Assembly: GCF_020991375.1 (NCBI RefSeq)
Contig: NZ_JAJLQZ010000012.1
Location: forward strand, 1-64,000
Reading direction: 5' to 3'
DNA length: 64,000 nucleotides
DNA from: Glycomyces amatae
Lineage (GTDB): Bacteria; Actinomycetota; Actinomycetes; Mycobacteriales; Micromonosporaceae
This document shows, piece by piece, positions 17,458 through 27,333 of this stretch. Within the stretch, counting starts at the first letter, position 1, and every line of letters starts with the position of its first letter. A program made the position numbers and the translations under genes. The notes beneath the pieces were generated by a model. It ran no database searches and was not told where the DNA came from. It worked only from the letters and a program-made list of their open reading frames with translations.

Positions 17458-18258
17458 TCAGACGAGCGCGTCCAGCAGCGGGAAGTAGCCGTCGCGCTGG
17501 CCGGCGGCGTTGGGGTGGAAGGACTCCATGATCGGGTAGGAGAGCCCGTTGAGCCATTCGGCGTCGTCGCACACGGCGTGGCCGTCGAAGGCGTCGCGCA
17601 CGTCGACGTAGTCGAAGCCGTGGCTGAGCGCGACCTGCCCGATGGTGTCGGCCAGCAGGTCGGCGGCGTCGTTCAGCTGCGCCTGCTCGGCGGGGCTGAT
17701 GCGGGTGATGATGTTGCACTCCTCGCCGTTGAACAGGCGCGGGTAGCCCAGCACGATCACGTCGGCGTTCGGCGCGGCGGACTCGACGGCGTCGTAGACG
17801 TCGTGGAGCTTCGCGGGCAGCCGGTCGCGAATGAACTCCTCGGCGGCCTCGATCTGGGCGTCGCAGGTCCACGGGTAGGGGTAGGCGCACTGCTGGACGA
17901 CCCCGGCCCAGCCGGTGTCGTTGCCGCCGACGGTGATGGTGACGAGGTCGGTGCCGCTCGAGAGCGCGCCGACCTGGTCGGTGAGGACGTCGCCCGTGGT
18001 CGCGCCCGAGCAGGCGGCGAAGGCGAGGTCGGCGCCGAGCTCCTCGGCGAGGAGGGACGGGTACGCCGCGCTCGAGCGGTTGCAGTCGGAGCCGTCGTCG
18101 ATGTAGGAGCGGGTGCCGACGCCGGAGGCGTAGGAGTCGCCGAGTGCGACGTATTCGACGGTCTGGGCCTGGGCGGCGCCGCTGGTGAGCGCGAGGGTCG
18201 AAACGACGGCGGCGAGGAGTGCCGCCGCCATTGTGGAGATTCGTCGGGGGTATGACAT
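17458..18258 (-). CDS. Secreted SGNH/GDSL esterase or lipase
   Basis: 266 residues with a clear Sec signal peptide (hydrophobic core 10-27, cut near AAQAQ at 32). The mature protein has the SGNH blocks: G-D-S near residue 40 (nucleophile in ALGDSYASG), G-x-N-D (VGGNDTG), and the catalytic Asp/His replaced in spacing by E-x-F-H-P-N near the C-terminus (SFHPNAAG). Six cysteines fit three disulfides, as in Streptomyces secreted lipases and esterases. GGAG lies 8 bases before the start. It is a single-gene unit on the minus strand that hydrolyses ester-linked lipids or acyl groups outside the cell; the substrate cannot be told. Confidence 0.9.
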   Translation of the reverse strand: MSYPRRISTMAAALLAAVVSTLALTSGAAQAQTVEYVALGDSYASGVGTRSYIDDGSDCNRSSAAYPSLLAEELGADLAFAACSGATTGDVLTDQVGALSSGTDLVTITVGGNDTGWAGVVQQCAYPYPWTCDAQIEAAEEFIRDRLPAKLHDVYDAVESAAPNADVIVLGYPRLFNGEECNIITRISPAEQAQLNDAADLLADTIGQVALSHGFDYVDVRDAFDGHAVCDDAEWLNGLSYPIMESFHPNAAGQRDGYFPLLDALV

Positions 18259-18425
18259 TTTGGGCTCCGTCTCGAATTTTGTCCGGGGGCGGGCCCTCTT
18301 TATATCGGTCCTGTAACGGACGGTCCAGACACGGAACGCGCGATGTCAGAAATACGACAACGGTCGTTCCGCCTGCGGAAGGGGCGTCGGAGGGGTTCAC
18401 TCGACGCATGGACGGTGGCAGGTGC

Positions 18426-19229
18426 TCAGAGGCCTTCGGGGAGGTCGAGGCGGTCGAGCGGCTGCGGCCCGGCGGGCGTCTCGGCCAGGAGCCGGTCGGC
18501 GTCGTCCTCCTTGGCCGCCTCGGGCTCGGCGAGCAGGCGCCGGACCTCGGCGTCGAGGTGGGCCTCGACCAGGACGGCGAAACGCGCCGCGTCCTCGGCG
18601 GCCAGCGCCTCGACGAAGGCGGCGTGCTCGGAGACGAGGTCGCGGTGGACCTCGAAGTGCTCGTACATGGAGAAGGTGCACAGCCGCGTCTCGATGAGCA
18701 GGGTGCCCATCATGCGCGCCAGGCGCAGGGACCCGCCCCACGCGGCGAGGGCGCGGTGGAAGTCGAGGTAGGCGTCGCCGAGGGCGCGGGCGTCGTCCTT
18801 GCGCAGGGCGCGCTGCATGCGCTTGACCTCGGTGCCGAGCTCGGCGAGGACCGTGCGGCGCTCGGCGGCGGGCCGGGCGAGGATGCGGCGGCCGAGCTCG
18901 GGTTCGATGCGGGCGCGCAGCCAGTGGATGTCGCGCACGTCCTCGGGGGTCATGATGCGCACCGCTAGGCCGCGGCGCTTGGGGATGACGAGGAGCCCCT
19001 CGGCGGTGAGTCGCTGCATGGCCTCGCGCAGGGGGCCGCGGCTGACGCCCAGCTGGAAGGCGAGCTCGGCCTCGCCGAGGACCGCGCCGGGCGGGAGCGA
19101 TCCGTCGACGACCGCTTCACGGAGGCGCTCGGCGATGAGGTCCACCGTCGAGGTGCGTCGCACCGGCGCCAGGCGCCCCACCTGGCGGGCGTTCACGAGC
19201 CCGCTCACTCCGCTGTTGCGATCAGACAC
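18426..19229 (-). CDS. GntR-family (FCD) transcriptional regulator
   Basis: 267 residues. A winged helix-turn-helix occupies about 25-90 (recognition region LGVSRGPLREAMQRL) and an all-helical FCD ligand domain about 105-235 with conserved D/H metal residues. The start is taken as GTG 19229 with GAGGGGCGGG upstream; the frame is open back to 19418 but that part lies over the divergent promoter. It faces ehuB across 203 bp and probably represses the transporter operon and itself, with ectoine-related ligand or amino acid as inducer. The ligand is an inference from context. Confidence 0.88.
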   Translation of the reverse strand: MSDRNSGVSGLVNARQVGRLAPVRRTSTVDLIAERLREAVVDGSLPPGAVLGEAELAFQLGVSRGPLREAMQRLTAEGLLVIPKRRGLAVRIMTPEDVRDIHWLRARIEPELGRRILARPAAERRTVLAELGTEVKRMQRALRKDDARALGDAYLDFHRALAAWGGSLRLARMMGTLLIETRLCTFSMYEHFEVHRDLVSEHAAFVEALAAEDAARFAVLVEAHLDAEVRRLLAEPEAAKEDDADRLLAETPAGPQPLDRLDLPEGL

Positions 19230-19361
19230 GTCTGCCCGCCCCTCTTCTGTCGCTTCTGGGCAGCATCTTAGCGCCGCTCGTACTTCACGCTTCGCCACAA
19301 GCCCCGGTTGCGGCCGCCGTCGACGCATTGACGGTTTCGTTACCGAACGTCGATCATCGTA

Positions 19362-19371
19362 TTGTCGACAA
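19362..19371. promoter_or_regulatory. Probable GntR operator TTGTCGACAA
   Basis: Perfect 10-bp palindrome TTGTCGACAA, nested in ATTGT...ACAAT (19361-19380), matching the T-N-G-T-Nx-A-C-N-A form of FCD-type GntR operators. TACAAT (19375-19380) overlaps its right side and could be the -10 box of the ehu operon, so binding would block transcription. Confidence 0.55.
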
Positions 19372-19432
19372 ACGTACAATAGAACGTTAGGGTCGGCAAG
19401 ACAACTGGAGTAGAACACAGGAGGCGACCACC

Positions 19433-20341
19433 GTGTCGAACGAACCGCATTTCAACCGCCGCAACCTGTTCAGAGGCTCTGCCGTCGGTGCCGCCGCGCT
19501 CGGGCTCGCCGCCTGCTCACGGACGGACGACGGCGGCGACGAGGACTCGTCCCTCTTGAAGGACGCCCAGGACGGCGGCACGCTCCGCGTCGCCTACGCG
19601 AACGAGGCCCCGTACGCCTACACCGGCGACGACGACGTGGTCACCGGCCAATCGGTCGACGTGCAGAAGCACCTGCTGGGCGAACTCGGCATCGAGGCCG
19701 ACCAGATCGAGTGGAAGCTCACCGAATGGGGCTCGCTCATCACCGGTCTGGGCACCACGCACGACATGGTCATCGCGGGCATGTACATCACCCCGGACCG
19801 CTGCGAGGCGGTCGCGTTCGCGAACCCCGACTACGTCATGCCCGACGCCTTGCTGGTCATGAAGGGCAATCCGGGCGGATGGACCACGCTCAACGAGATG
19901 GCCGAGACCGACGGCGTGATCGGCGTCATGAACGGCACCAGTGAGCAGGAGGTCGCCGACGCGATCTTCGACGCCGAGCGCGTCAACGTCCAGCCCGACC
20001 TGCCCGCGCTGATCCTGGAACTCAAGGCCGGGCGCTGCGACGCGGTCGGACTCACCTCGGCGAATCTCCAGCTGGCCGCCGACGCCGACGCCGAAGTCGA
20101 GGTCACCGAGGGGTTCTGGCTCATCGACCCCGAGACCGGCGAGGACATCATCGGCGCCGGCGCCGCGGTCTTCCAGCCCAAGGACACCGAGTTCCGCGAC
20201 GCGCTCAACGAGAAGCTCGACGAGCTCCTGGCCGACACCGCCACCTGGGAGGGCCTGGTGAGCCCGTACGGGTTCACCGCCGAGACGAACCACCCCGACG
20301 GCCTGACCGCCGAAGACCTCTGCCCGGACACTTACCAGTAG
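19433..20341 (+). CDS. ehuB: Ectoine/hydroxyectoine-type ABC binding protein EhuB
   Basis: 302-residue family 3 solute-binding protein. The N-terminus combines a twin-arginine-like motif (NRRNLFRG) with a lipobox (LAAC, lipid-bearing Cys at 28), so it is a lipoprotein, possibly Tat-exported. The mature part has the family signatures, including GMYITPDRCE and the NPDY strand near 118-137, which match my memory of EhuB from Sinorhizobium and Streptomyces annotations better than glutamine or lysine binding proteins. First gene of a four-gene operon with two permeases and an ATPase. General polar amino acid uptake remains the alternative. Confidence 0.82.
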   Translation: MSNEPHFNRRNLFRGSAVGAAALGLAACSRTDDGGDEDSSLLKDAQDGGTLRVAYANEAPYAYTGDDDVVTGQSVDVQKHLLGELGIEADQIEWKLTEWGSLITGLGTTHDMVIAGMYITPDRCEAVAFANPDYVMPDALLVMKGNPGGWTTLNEMAETDGVIGVMNGTSEQEVADAIFDAERVNVQPDLPALILELKAGRCDAVGLTSANLQLAADADAEVEVTEGFWLIDPETGEDIIGAGAAVFQPKDTEFRDALNEKLDELLADTATWEGLVSPYGFTAETNHPDGLTAEDLCPDTYQ

Positions 20342-20346
20342 GCGTC

Positions 20347-21087
20347 ATGGACTTCCAAGCGGTCATAGACTCGCTGCCCAGGTACGCCGAGCCGCTGCTG
20401 GTGACCATCACGGTCACCGTGGCCTCGGCGGCCCTGGCGCTGCTCGTGGCGTTCGCCCTCGGACTCATGACAAGCTCGAAGCACCTGGCGGTGCGCACCC
20501 CGGCACGCGTGTTCGTGGAGTTCATCCGCGGCTCCTCGGTCGTGGTGCAGCTGTTCTGGTTCGCCTTCGCCATGCCCGTGATCCTCGGCATCCAGTTCGA
20601 CTACCTCATCCTCGCCGGGATCATCGCGCTCGGCCTCAACTACGGGGCCTACTCCTCAGAGGTGGTGCGCGGCGCGATCGCCGCGGTGCCCAAGGGCCAG
20701 CTGGAGGCCAGCCTCGCCGTGAACTTCACCCCGTTCCAGCGCCTGCGCCTGGTGGTCCTCCCCCAGGCCTGGCCCGAGATGATCCCCTCGCTGTCCTCGT
20801 TCGCGATCATGCTGCTCAAGGCCAGCGCGCTGGTCTCGCTCATCGGCGTCTTCGACATCACCGGGATCGCGAGGATCATCGGCGGGGCGAACGGCGGCGC
20901 GAACCAGCTGCCGCACCTCGCGCTGATCCTGGTCGTCTACTTCGTGCTGGCCTGGCTCATCTGGACCGGGATGCGGGCGCTTGAGCGCAAGGCCAAGCGG
21001 GGCGTCGGCATCAACACGAGACTTCCCAAGACCCGAGCCGTCGCCCCGCCGGAAGAGGGCGCCAACGCCGCAGGAGGCGTGCTCTGA
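20347..21087 (+). CDS. ehuC: ABC permease EhuC
   Basis: 246-residue His/Glu/Gln-type ABC permease with five membrane helices and the cytosolic EAA-type coupling loop starting at about residue 120 (LEASLAVNFTP). It starts 5 bp after ehuB and overlaps ehuD by 1 bp. It forms the heterodimeric membrane channel with EhuD. The last about 25 residues are a hydrophilic tail rich in R, P and A. Confidence 0.85.
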   Translation: MDFQAVIDSLPRYAEPLLVTITVTVASAALALLVAFALGLMTSSKHLAVRTPARVFVEFIRGSSVVVQLFWFAFAMPVILGIQFDYLILAGIIALGLNYGAYSSEVVRGAIAAVPKGQLEASLAVNFTPFQRLRLVVLPQAWPEMIPSLSSFAIMLLKASALVSLIGVFDITGIARIIGGANGGANQLPHLALILVVYFVLAWLIWTGMRALERKAKRGVGINTRLPKTRAVAPPEEGANAAGGVL

Positions 21088-21755
21088 TGAACGAGTGGAA
21101 CAACGAGACCGTCATCGAGGTCTTCCCCGCCATCTGGGACGGCTTCATCGTCGTCCTCCAGGTCACGCTGGTCGCCGGCCTCATCGCCGTGCTCCTGGGC
21201 CTGCTGGTCGCCATCGGCGAGCGCACCGGCCCCGCCTGGCTGAAACGCGTCGTCTCCGGTTTCTTCCAGTTCGTCCGCAACACCCCGCTGCTGGTGCAGC
21301 TGCTGTTCGTGTGGACGGCCACGAGCCTGTACATCAACCCCGACTGGAGCGCCTTCATCGTCGGCTCGGCGGTGCTGGGCGTCCACTACGCCTCCTACAC
21401 CTCCGAGTCCTACCGGGCCGGCATCGAGGCGATCCCGAAGGGCCAGTGGGAGGCCGCGACCGCGCTGAGCCTGCCCACGCACCGGGTGTGGGGCGCGGTC
21501 GTCCTCCCGCAGATGATGCGGCGCTCGACCGCCGCCGTCGCCAACTGGGTCATCGCCATGTTCAAAGAGGTCCCGACCCTGTTCGCCATCGGCGTGCTGG
21601 AGATGATCGCGCAGGCCCAGAAGTTCCAGGGCCAGCACTACACCGGTGCCGTCGAGGGCTACACCATCGCAGGAATCCTGTTCCTGGCCGCCTCGTACCC
21701 GGTGGCGGTCGCGGCGCGGAGATTGGAGAATCGCCTTGCAAAATCCCACTTCTGA
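21087..21755 (+). CDS. ehuD: ABC permease EhuD
   Basis: 222-residue second permease with five membrane helices and the coupling loop at about residue 122 (WEAATALSLPTH). Start and the ehuC stop share a base (TGATG), with AGGAGG ahead. Its last 20 bp overlap the start of the ATPase gene. Confidence 0.85.
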   Translation: MNEWNNETVIEVFPAIWDGFIVVLQVTLVAGLIAVLLGLLVAIGERTGPAWLKRVVSGFFQFVRNTPLLVQLLFVWTATSLYINPDWSAFIVGSAVLGVHYASYTSESYRAGIEAIPKGQWEAATALSLPTHRVWGAVVLPQMMRRSTAAVANWVIAMFKEVPTLFAIGVLEMIAQAQKFQGQHYTGAVEGYTIAGILFLAASYPVAVAARRLENRLAKSHF

Positions 21756-22548
21756 CCAGCCCATCATCCGCTTCGACCGCGTCGACAAGCGCTTCGGCGA
21801 CCTGCTGGTCCTCGACAAGCTGAACTTCCAGGTGGACCCCGGCGAGCGCGTGACGCTCATCGGCCCCTCCGGTTCGGGCAAGACCACGATCCTCAGGCTC
21901 CTCATGACCCTGGAGAAGGTCACGCCGGCACAGGACCCCGCGGCCGAGGGGGGCGTCATCTACGTCGAGGGCCGGCCCTACTCGCATATGGAGAAGGGCG
22001 GCAGGCTGGTCGTCGCCAACGAGCGGTACCTGCGGCAGGCGCGACAGAAGGTCGGCATGGTCTTCCAGCAGTTCAACCTCTTCCCGAACATGAACGTGCT
22101 GCGCAACGTCACCGAGGCCCAGGTGCACACCCTGAAGCGCGGCAAGGACGAGGCGGAGTCCAAGGCGAAGGAGCTGCTGGACCTGGTGGGCCTGTCCGAC
22201 CGGATCGACCACTACCCCAGCCAGCTCTCGGGCGGCCAGCAGCAGCGCGTCGCGATCGCCCGGGCCCTGGCGATGGACCCGGACATCCTCCTGCTCGACG
22301 AGGTCACCAGCGCGCTCGACCCCGAGCTGGTCAACGACGTCCTCGGCGTGCTGCGGGACATCGCCGACACCACGAGCATCACCATGCTCATCGTGACGCA
22401 CGAGATGGGCTTCGCCCGCGACGTCTCCAACCGCGTCATGATGTTCGACAACGGGCAGATCGTCGAGCAGGGCCCGCCCGAGGCGATGTTCTCTGAGCCG
22501 CAAGAAGCCCGGACGCAGGACTTCCTTCGGGCCGTGCTCGCGGAGTAG
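21736..22548 (+). CDS. ehuA: ABC ATPase EhuA
   Basis: 270-residue ATPase of the importer. Walker A GPSGSGKT (43-50), signature LSGGQQQR (164-171), Walker B ILLLDE (184-189) and switch His 222 (VTHEM) are all intact. I place the start at TTG 21736, inside the ehuD end, because GGAGA lies 8 bases upstream and no ATG/GTG fits; the longer frame back to 21646 runs inside ehuD out of frame. The opening PIIRFDRVDKRFGDL resembles other EhuA proteins. Confidence 0.88.
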   Translation: MQNPTSDQPIIRFDRVDKRFGDLLVLDKLNFQVDPGERVTLIGPSGSGKTTILRLLMTLEKVTPAQDPAAEGGVIYVEGRPYSHMEKGGRLVVANERYLRQARQKVGMVFQQFNLFPNMNVLRNVTEAQVHTLKRGKDEAESKAKELLDLVGLSDRIDHYPSQLSGGQQQRVAIARALAMDPDILLLDEVTSALDPELVNDVLGVLRDIADTTSITMLIVTHEMGFARDVSNRVMMFDNGQIVEQGPPEAMFSEPQEARTQDFLRAVLAE

Positions 22549-22589
22549 GATTGAGACTCCTCCATCCTTGGAGAGTGTTAGGGGTGTTC

Positions 22590-22635
22590 GAGGGGGGCGG
22601 TCATGAGGGGTTATCGACCGCCCCCCTCATTCTTT
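22590..22635 (+). terminator. Intrinsic terminator of ehuBCDA
   Basis: GAGGGGGGCGGTC pairs with GACCGCCCCCCTC across a 13-base loop and is followed by ATTCTTTTT. With its T run this is the most classical terminator in the window. Confidence 0.92.
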
Positions 22636-22761
22636 TTGCCCTGATTCGCGTTCGGACCTGCGACGGCGCCCGGGTGCGGCCGCCGGCCGCGGGCCGGGAG
22701 TGGCACAATCAGACACCGTGTCCGCGCGCGCAAGGCGGCGACCGATCCGCAGAGGGAGCCG

Positions 22762-23442
22762 ATGAACCTGTTCGGCAGGGGCGAGCGCCCCACAGAGGAG
22801 ACCGTGGCCGTGATCGGCCTCGGCCGGTTCGGCTCCGCCGTCGCCGAGTCCCTCACCCGGCTCGGCCACGAGGTCCTCGCGATCGACGAGCGCCCCGAGA
22901 TCGTGCAGCGCGCCTCCGAGATCCTCACCCACGTGGTGCAGGCGGACTCGACCGAGTCGGCGGTCCTGACCCAGCTGGGCATCGGCGAGTTCGACCACGT
23001 CGTGGTCGCGATCGGCACCGACATCGAGGCGAGCGTCCTCACCGTCCTGGCCTGCGAGGAGGCCGGCGTCCGCGAGATCTGGGCGAAGGCCATCAACGCC
23101 AAGCACGGCCAGATCCTCCACCGCACCGGCGCCCACCACGTGGTCTACCCCGAGGCGGCCATGGGCGAGCGCGTCGCGCACCTGGTGAGCGGCAAGATGC
23201 TCGACTTCATCGAGTTCGACGACGGGTTCGCGATCGTCAAGACCAAGGCGCCGGCCGAGGCGGTCGGCAAGACCCTCGCCGAGTCGCGCCTGCGCTCCAA
23301 GTACGGGGTGACGGTGGTCGGCGTGAAGCAGTCGGGCGAGGACTTCACCTACGCCACTCCCGACACCGTCGTCGCCGGCGGGGACACCCTCATCGTCTCC
23401 GGCGCGACCACCAAGGTCGAGGCCTTCGCCTCCACCACTTGA
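22762..23442 (+). CDS. ktrA: Potassium uptake regulator KtrA/TrkA
   Basis: 226-residue gating subunit that forms a cytosolic ring under the potassium channel protein encoded next. An RCK-N Rossmann domain binds nucleotide at VIGLGRFG (about 18-25) with acidic D/E at the second strand end (AIDER). A RCK-C domain occupies about 150-222, a type known to bind c-di-AMP in some Ktr systems. GAGGGAGCC precedes the ATG. Length and a single RCK-N/C set fit KtrA rather than the double-domain TrkA of enteric bacteria. Confidence 0.9.
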   Translation: MNLFGRGERPTEETVAVIGLGRFGSAVAESLTRLGHEVLAIDERPEIVQRASEILTHVVQADSTESAVLTQLGIGEFDHVVVAIGTDIEASVLTVLACEEAGVREIWAKAINAKHGQILHRTGAHHVVYPEAAMGERVAHLVSGKMLDFIEFDDGFAIVKTKAPAEAVGKTLAESRLRSKYGVTVVGVKQSGEDFTYATPDTVVAGGDTLIVSGATTKVEAFASTT

Positions 23443-23443
23443 C

Positions 23444-24790
23444 ATGATCGACCGCGTCAAGGCCTTCTTCCGCCACCCCGCCCGCCTGGTCCCCCTGATC
23501 TTCCTCGCGGCGATCACGGCCTCCACGCTGCTGCTCATGCTGCCGGTGTCGCACGTGGGGACGGCGACCACGCGCTTCACCGACGCGTTCTTCACCGCCA
23601 CCTCGGCGGTGTCGGTCACCGGCCTGGCCGTGGTCGACACCCCCGTCCACTGGAGCCGGTTCGGCCAGTTCGTCATCATGCTGAGCTTCCAGGTCGGCGG
23701 CCTGGGCATCATGACCAGCGCGGTCCTGGTGGGCCTGCTGGTCTCCAGCCGGCTGGGCCTGCGCACCAAGCTCATGACCCGCATGGAGATCAGCCAGGCG
23801 CTGAACCTCGGCGACGTCAAGGCGGTGCTGCTGCGGACCGTGGCGTTCTCGCTCGTCGTCGAGGCCGCCGCCGCGCTGGTGCTCGCGATCCGCTTCTCCG
23901 CCTACGGGTTCAGCCCGGCCGAGGCGGTCTGGAACGGCGTGTTCCACGCCGTGAGCTCGTTCAACAGCGCGGGCTTCTCGCTGTTCTCCGACTCGCTCAT
24001 GAGCTACGCCACCGACCCGTGGATCTGCCTGCCGCTGTGCTTCGCGACGATCCTCGGCGGCCTGGGCATGCCGGTGATCTTCGAGATGACGCGGCGCCAC
24101 TGGGGCCGCCGGCAGTGGTCGGTGCACACCAAGCTGACGCTGGCCGGCTCGGCGGTGCTCCTGGCGGGCGGCTGGATCGCGTTCCTGATGTTCGAATGGT
24201 CGAATCCGGCCACGTTCGGGCAGTGGCCCTGGTACGACCGGATCCTCCCGGCGTTCTTCCAGACCTCGATGGTGCGGGCCGCCGGGCTCAACTCCGTCGA
24301 CATCGGGGCGATGCGCGAGGACTCGCAGCTCGCCTCGATCATCCTCATGTTCATCGGCGGCGGCTCGGCCTCCACCGCGGGCGGGATCAAGGTCACCACG
24401 TTCTTCGTGCTGCTGCTGGTGATCTGGGCCGAGGTGCGCGGCGAGCCCGACGTCACGGCCTTCCGGCACCGCATCGCCCCGCCCGTCATCCGCCAGGCCC
24501 TCACGGTCGCCCTGGTGTACGTGGCCTGCAACGCCTTCGGCGTGTTCCTCATGCAGCGCTTCGAGCCCGACCTCCAGCTCATGCCCATCATGTTCGAGGT
24601 GACGAGCGCGTTCGCCACCCTCGGCCAGTCCACCGGCATCACCGACGACCTGTCCGAGCCGTCCAAGTGGCTGCTGACGATCGCGATGTACACCGGGCGC
24701 ATCGGACCGGTCCTGTTCGCCGCCTCGCTGGCTTTGCGCAGTCGGCACCGTATGTACCGATATCCCGAGGCCAGACCCCTCGTGGGCTGA
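23444..24790 (+). CDS. ktrB: Potassium transporter KtrB/TrkH
   Basis: 448-residue membrane protein with the four pore-loop repeats of the Trk/Ktr/HKT family, each with a selectivity glycine: SVTGLAVV (near 64), SFNSAGFSL (near 170), AAGLNSVDIG (near 283) and TLGQSTGIT (near 395). It starts 1 bp after the ktrA stop without an own ribosome site, so translation is coupled. Length matches KtrB. Together the pair imports potassium driven by the membrane potential and, often, sodium. Confidence 0.9.
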   Translation: MIDRVKAFFRHPARLVPLIFLAAITASTLLLMLPVSHVGTATTRFTDAFFTATSAVSVTGLAVVDTPVHWSRFGQFVIMLSFQVGGLGIMTSAVLVGLLVSSRLGLRTKLMTRMEISQALNLGDVKAVLLRTVAFSLVVEAAAALVLAIRFSAYGFSPAEAVWNGVFHAVSSFNSAGFSLFSDSLMSYATDPWICLPLCFATILGGLGMPVIFEMTRRHWGRRQWSVHTKLTLAGSAVLLAGGWIAFLMFEWSNPATFGQWPWYDRILPAFFQTSMVRAAGLNSVDIGAMREDSQLASIILMFIGGGSASTAGGIKVTTFFVLLLVIWAEVRGEPDVTAFRHRIAPPVIRQALTVALVYVACNAFGVFLMQRFEPDLQLMPIMFEVTSAFATLGQSTGITDDLSEPSKWLLTIAMYTGRIGPVLFAASLALRSRHRMYRYPEARPLVG

Positions 24791-24901
24791 GCCGCGAACC
24801 CTCAAGAGGTGTGCCCCGCCTCACGAGGCTCCCCACCGACAAGCGAAGATGGTCCCACCACGCCGCAGCGCGGACCGTCGCCCTCAGAAAGGACGCCCCC
24901 G

Positions 24902-27322
24902 ATGTCCCGTAAAGCCCGGCAGCGGACCAGTCGTCTCCCCATCCGCATGCAGCTGATGCTGCCGATCGCGGCGGCCCTCATGGGGATGATGGTGCTCGGG
25001 CTTTTCCAGACGGTCAGCGTGTGGGACGAGTACCAGAACGCGACCGACGCCGAGGTCCTCGCCGACCTCTCCAAGGCCCTCAACAAGACCCTCGACGTGC
25101 ACCAGGCCGAGGCCGGCCCGCTGGTGGCCTCGGTCATCAACGGCGGCGGCGGCCAGTTCGACGCCGCGGTGACCCGCCGCGAGACCGACTGGGCGTTCGA
25201 GGCCCTGGAGTCGACCGCGGACGCGGCGGTCCAGCGCTTCCCCGACCTCGGGGACGACCTGGAGGCGCTGTTCGACAAGGCCGCCGACCTCCAGGAGGCC
25301 CGCGCCGCGTTCGACCTGCTCGCCACCGGCGACGCCGAGTTCACCGACGACGAGGTCGAGGCCGCCTACCTGGTCTACCGCAACGTCGCCGACCAGATCG
25401 TCGGCGTCGCCGCGATCCTGCCGCGGCTGGTGGACGACGCGCAGGTCTCGGCGCACCTCGACTCCCTGGCCGCGGTCATGCAGGCCAGCCGCATCGCCGC
25501 CGAGATCCAGTTCACCGTGGCCGCCGACCTGGCGCTGCTCAAGGAGGACGGCGAGGTCGTGGTCGGCCGCGCCGAGCTCGCCACGGTCTCCTACCTCTCG
25601 GGCTCCTTCGACCGCCAGATCGTGGAGTTCCAGGCCAACGCCTCGGCCGACACCAGCGCGGTCTACCGGGAGGCCATGGACACCGAGGCGGTCACCGACG
25701 CCCAGCTGGCCCTCGGCATCTACCTGCGCGGCAACATCCCGACGATCGCCCCCGAGGACTTCTCGGCCGGGCAGGGCGTGGTCGTGGCCGCGCTCGACAC
25801 GACCCAGGCGTCGGTCATCGACGCGATGGAGGACGACGTCACCGCGATGCGCGAGGCCGCCTCCCGGACCCTCCTGACCACGTTCGCGCTGGTGATCGTC
25901 CTGGCGCTGACGGCGATCGTCTCGGCGGCCATGCTCGCGCGGCGCATCAGCCTCCGCGTCGACGGCGTCCGCGAGGCGACCCTGACCGCCGCGTACGACA
26001 CGCTGCCCAAGACCGTGGCCGCGGTGTCCCAGGCCGCCAACGCCGACGAGGTGGACCGGCTGCTCCAGACCGCGAAGCGCCAGACGCTCCTGTCGGGCGA
26101 CTCCCGCTACGCCGACGAGCTCGACTCGCTCGCCGAGGCCTTCAGCGCCGCGCACCACCAGGCCCTGCGCCAGACCGCGAACCAGGCCCTGCTGCGCATC
26201 GACGTCGAGGCGATGATGAAGACGCTCGCCCGCCGCGGGCAGAGCCTCATCCGCCGCCAGCAGCAGGTCATGGAGTCCCTGGTCGACGACGCCCCGGACG
26301 AGGCGGTCCCCGACGAGTGGCGCAGCGTCTACCACCTGCTCGCGCGCATGCGGCGCAACGAGGAGAACCTGCTCCTGCTCGCCGGCGGCGACCCGCAGCG
26401 GCGCTACAACCACCCCTCGGGCCTGGAGATGATCATCCGCGACGCCGTGGCCGAGATCGAGGACGCCGGGCGCGTCGTGGTCGAGAACCAGGTCGCGGCC
26501 CGCCTCGAGACCAAGCCCGCCGGCGACCTGGTGCGCATCCTCGCCGAGCTGCTCGACAACGCCGCCGCGTACTCGCCGCCGACCCAGTCGGTGCGGGTGA
26601 CCTCGCGGCGCTCGGGCTCGGAGATCGTCATCTCCATCGCCGACGACGGCATCGGGCTCGCGCCCGAGCCGATGGCCGCGATCAACCGCCGCCTGGCCGA
26701 GCCGACCCAGCTCACCTCGGAGCTGACCGCGACCATGGGCCTGCTCGTGGTCGGCCGGCTCGCCGCCGAGCACTCGATCAGCGTCCAGCTGCACTCGACC
26801 ATGGGCAAGGGCACGCTCGCGCTGGTGCGCATCCCGGCGAGCGCGCACGCCGAGGAGCTCGGCCTGTCCCCCGACGGCTCCGGCGGCTCGGCCGCGCGGC
26901 TCGCCCTGTCGGCCCGGGCCGCGAACCTGCCGGTGACCGGGACGGGCGCCGAGGCGTCCGCGCCGAGCGCCGTCGACCCGATCGTGCCGCGCCCGCGCAA
27001 GGCCGGCTCCACCCCTGAACCACGGCCTGTAGCTGGGGCGACACACAACGGCGGCAACGGTGCGCAGCCCCCTGCGGGGCCTGCTCCCGAGACGCTGGAT
27101 GTTACCTTCAGGAAGGTGAACAGAGCACTCGAAACCTCGGGCAGTGTCAACGGCGCCGAACTGCCCCGTCGGGCGCCAGGTTCCCGGCTGCTCCCCGGCT
27201 CCGTTCCCAGCCCCCGCGCGGGCGGCGGCGGAGCCGACCTCGATCCCGCCGAGATCCGTGACCGGCTCGCCGGTTTCGCGTCCGGCATCGCGGCGGCCGC
27301 CGCACACGAACAACGCCAATAG
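24902..27322 (+). CDS. CvnA-like sensor histidine kinase
   Basis: 806 residues. Membrane helix 1 at about 16-40, an extracellular helical sensor of the NIT (nitrate/nitrite sensing) type at about 41-320, helix 2 at about 324-346, a HAMP-like linker, then a kinase core. The phosphoacceptor-like H lies in [11 protein letters not shown] (near 479), N-box in [11 protein letters not shown] (near 549), G1 in IADDGIGL (near 578). The last about 150 residues are disordered and rich in P, G and A. ATG 24902 has AAAGGA upstream. CvnA proteins normally begin a four-gene conservon; here only the Roadblock gene follows. Confidence 0.85.
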   Translation: MSRKARQRTSRLPIRMQLMLPIAAALMGMMVLGLFQTVSVWDEYQNATDAEVLADLSKALNKTLDVHQAEAGPLVASVINGGGGQFDAAVTRRETDWAFEALESTADAAVQRFPDLGDDLEALFDKAADLQEARAAFDLLATGDAEFTDDEVEAAYLVYRNVADQIVGVAAILPRLVDDAQVSAHLDSLAAVMQASRIAAEIQFTVAADLALLKEDGEVVVGRAELATVSYLSGSFDRQIVEFQANASADTSAVYREAMDTEAVTDAQLALGIYLRGNIPTIAPEDFSAGQGVVVAALDTTQASVIDAMEDDVTAMREAASRTLLTTFALVIVLALTAIVSAAMLARRISLRVDGVREATLTAAYDTLPKTVAAVSQAANADEVDRLLQTAKRQTLLSGDSRYADELDSLAEAFSAAHHQALRQTANQALLRIDVEAMMKTLARRGQSLIRRQQQVMESLVDDAPDEAVPDEWRSVYHLLARMRRNEENLLLLAGGDPQRRYNHPSGLEMIIRDAVAEIEDAGRVVVENQVAARLETKPAGDLVRILAELLDNAAAYSPPTQSVRVTSRRSGSEIVISIADDGIGLAPEPMAAINRRLAEPTQLTSELTATMGLLVVGRLAAEHSISVQLHSTMGKGTLALVRIPASAHAEELGLSPDGSGGSAARLALSARAANLPVTGTGAEASAPSAVDPIVPRPRKAGSTPEPRPVAGATHNGGNGAQPPAGPAPETLDVTFRKVNRALETSGSVNGAELPRRAPGSRLLPGSVPSPRAGGGGADLDPAEIRDRLAGFASGIAAAAAHEQRQ

Positions 27323-27333
27323 AAAGCAGCGAG

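Noticed and set aside
22638-22761. c-di-AMP (ydaO) riboswitch ahead of the potassium genes
   Set aside because: The 120-bp region lacks the conserved ydaO segments that I would expect.
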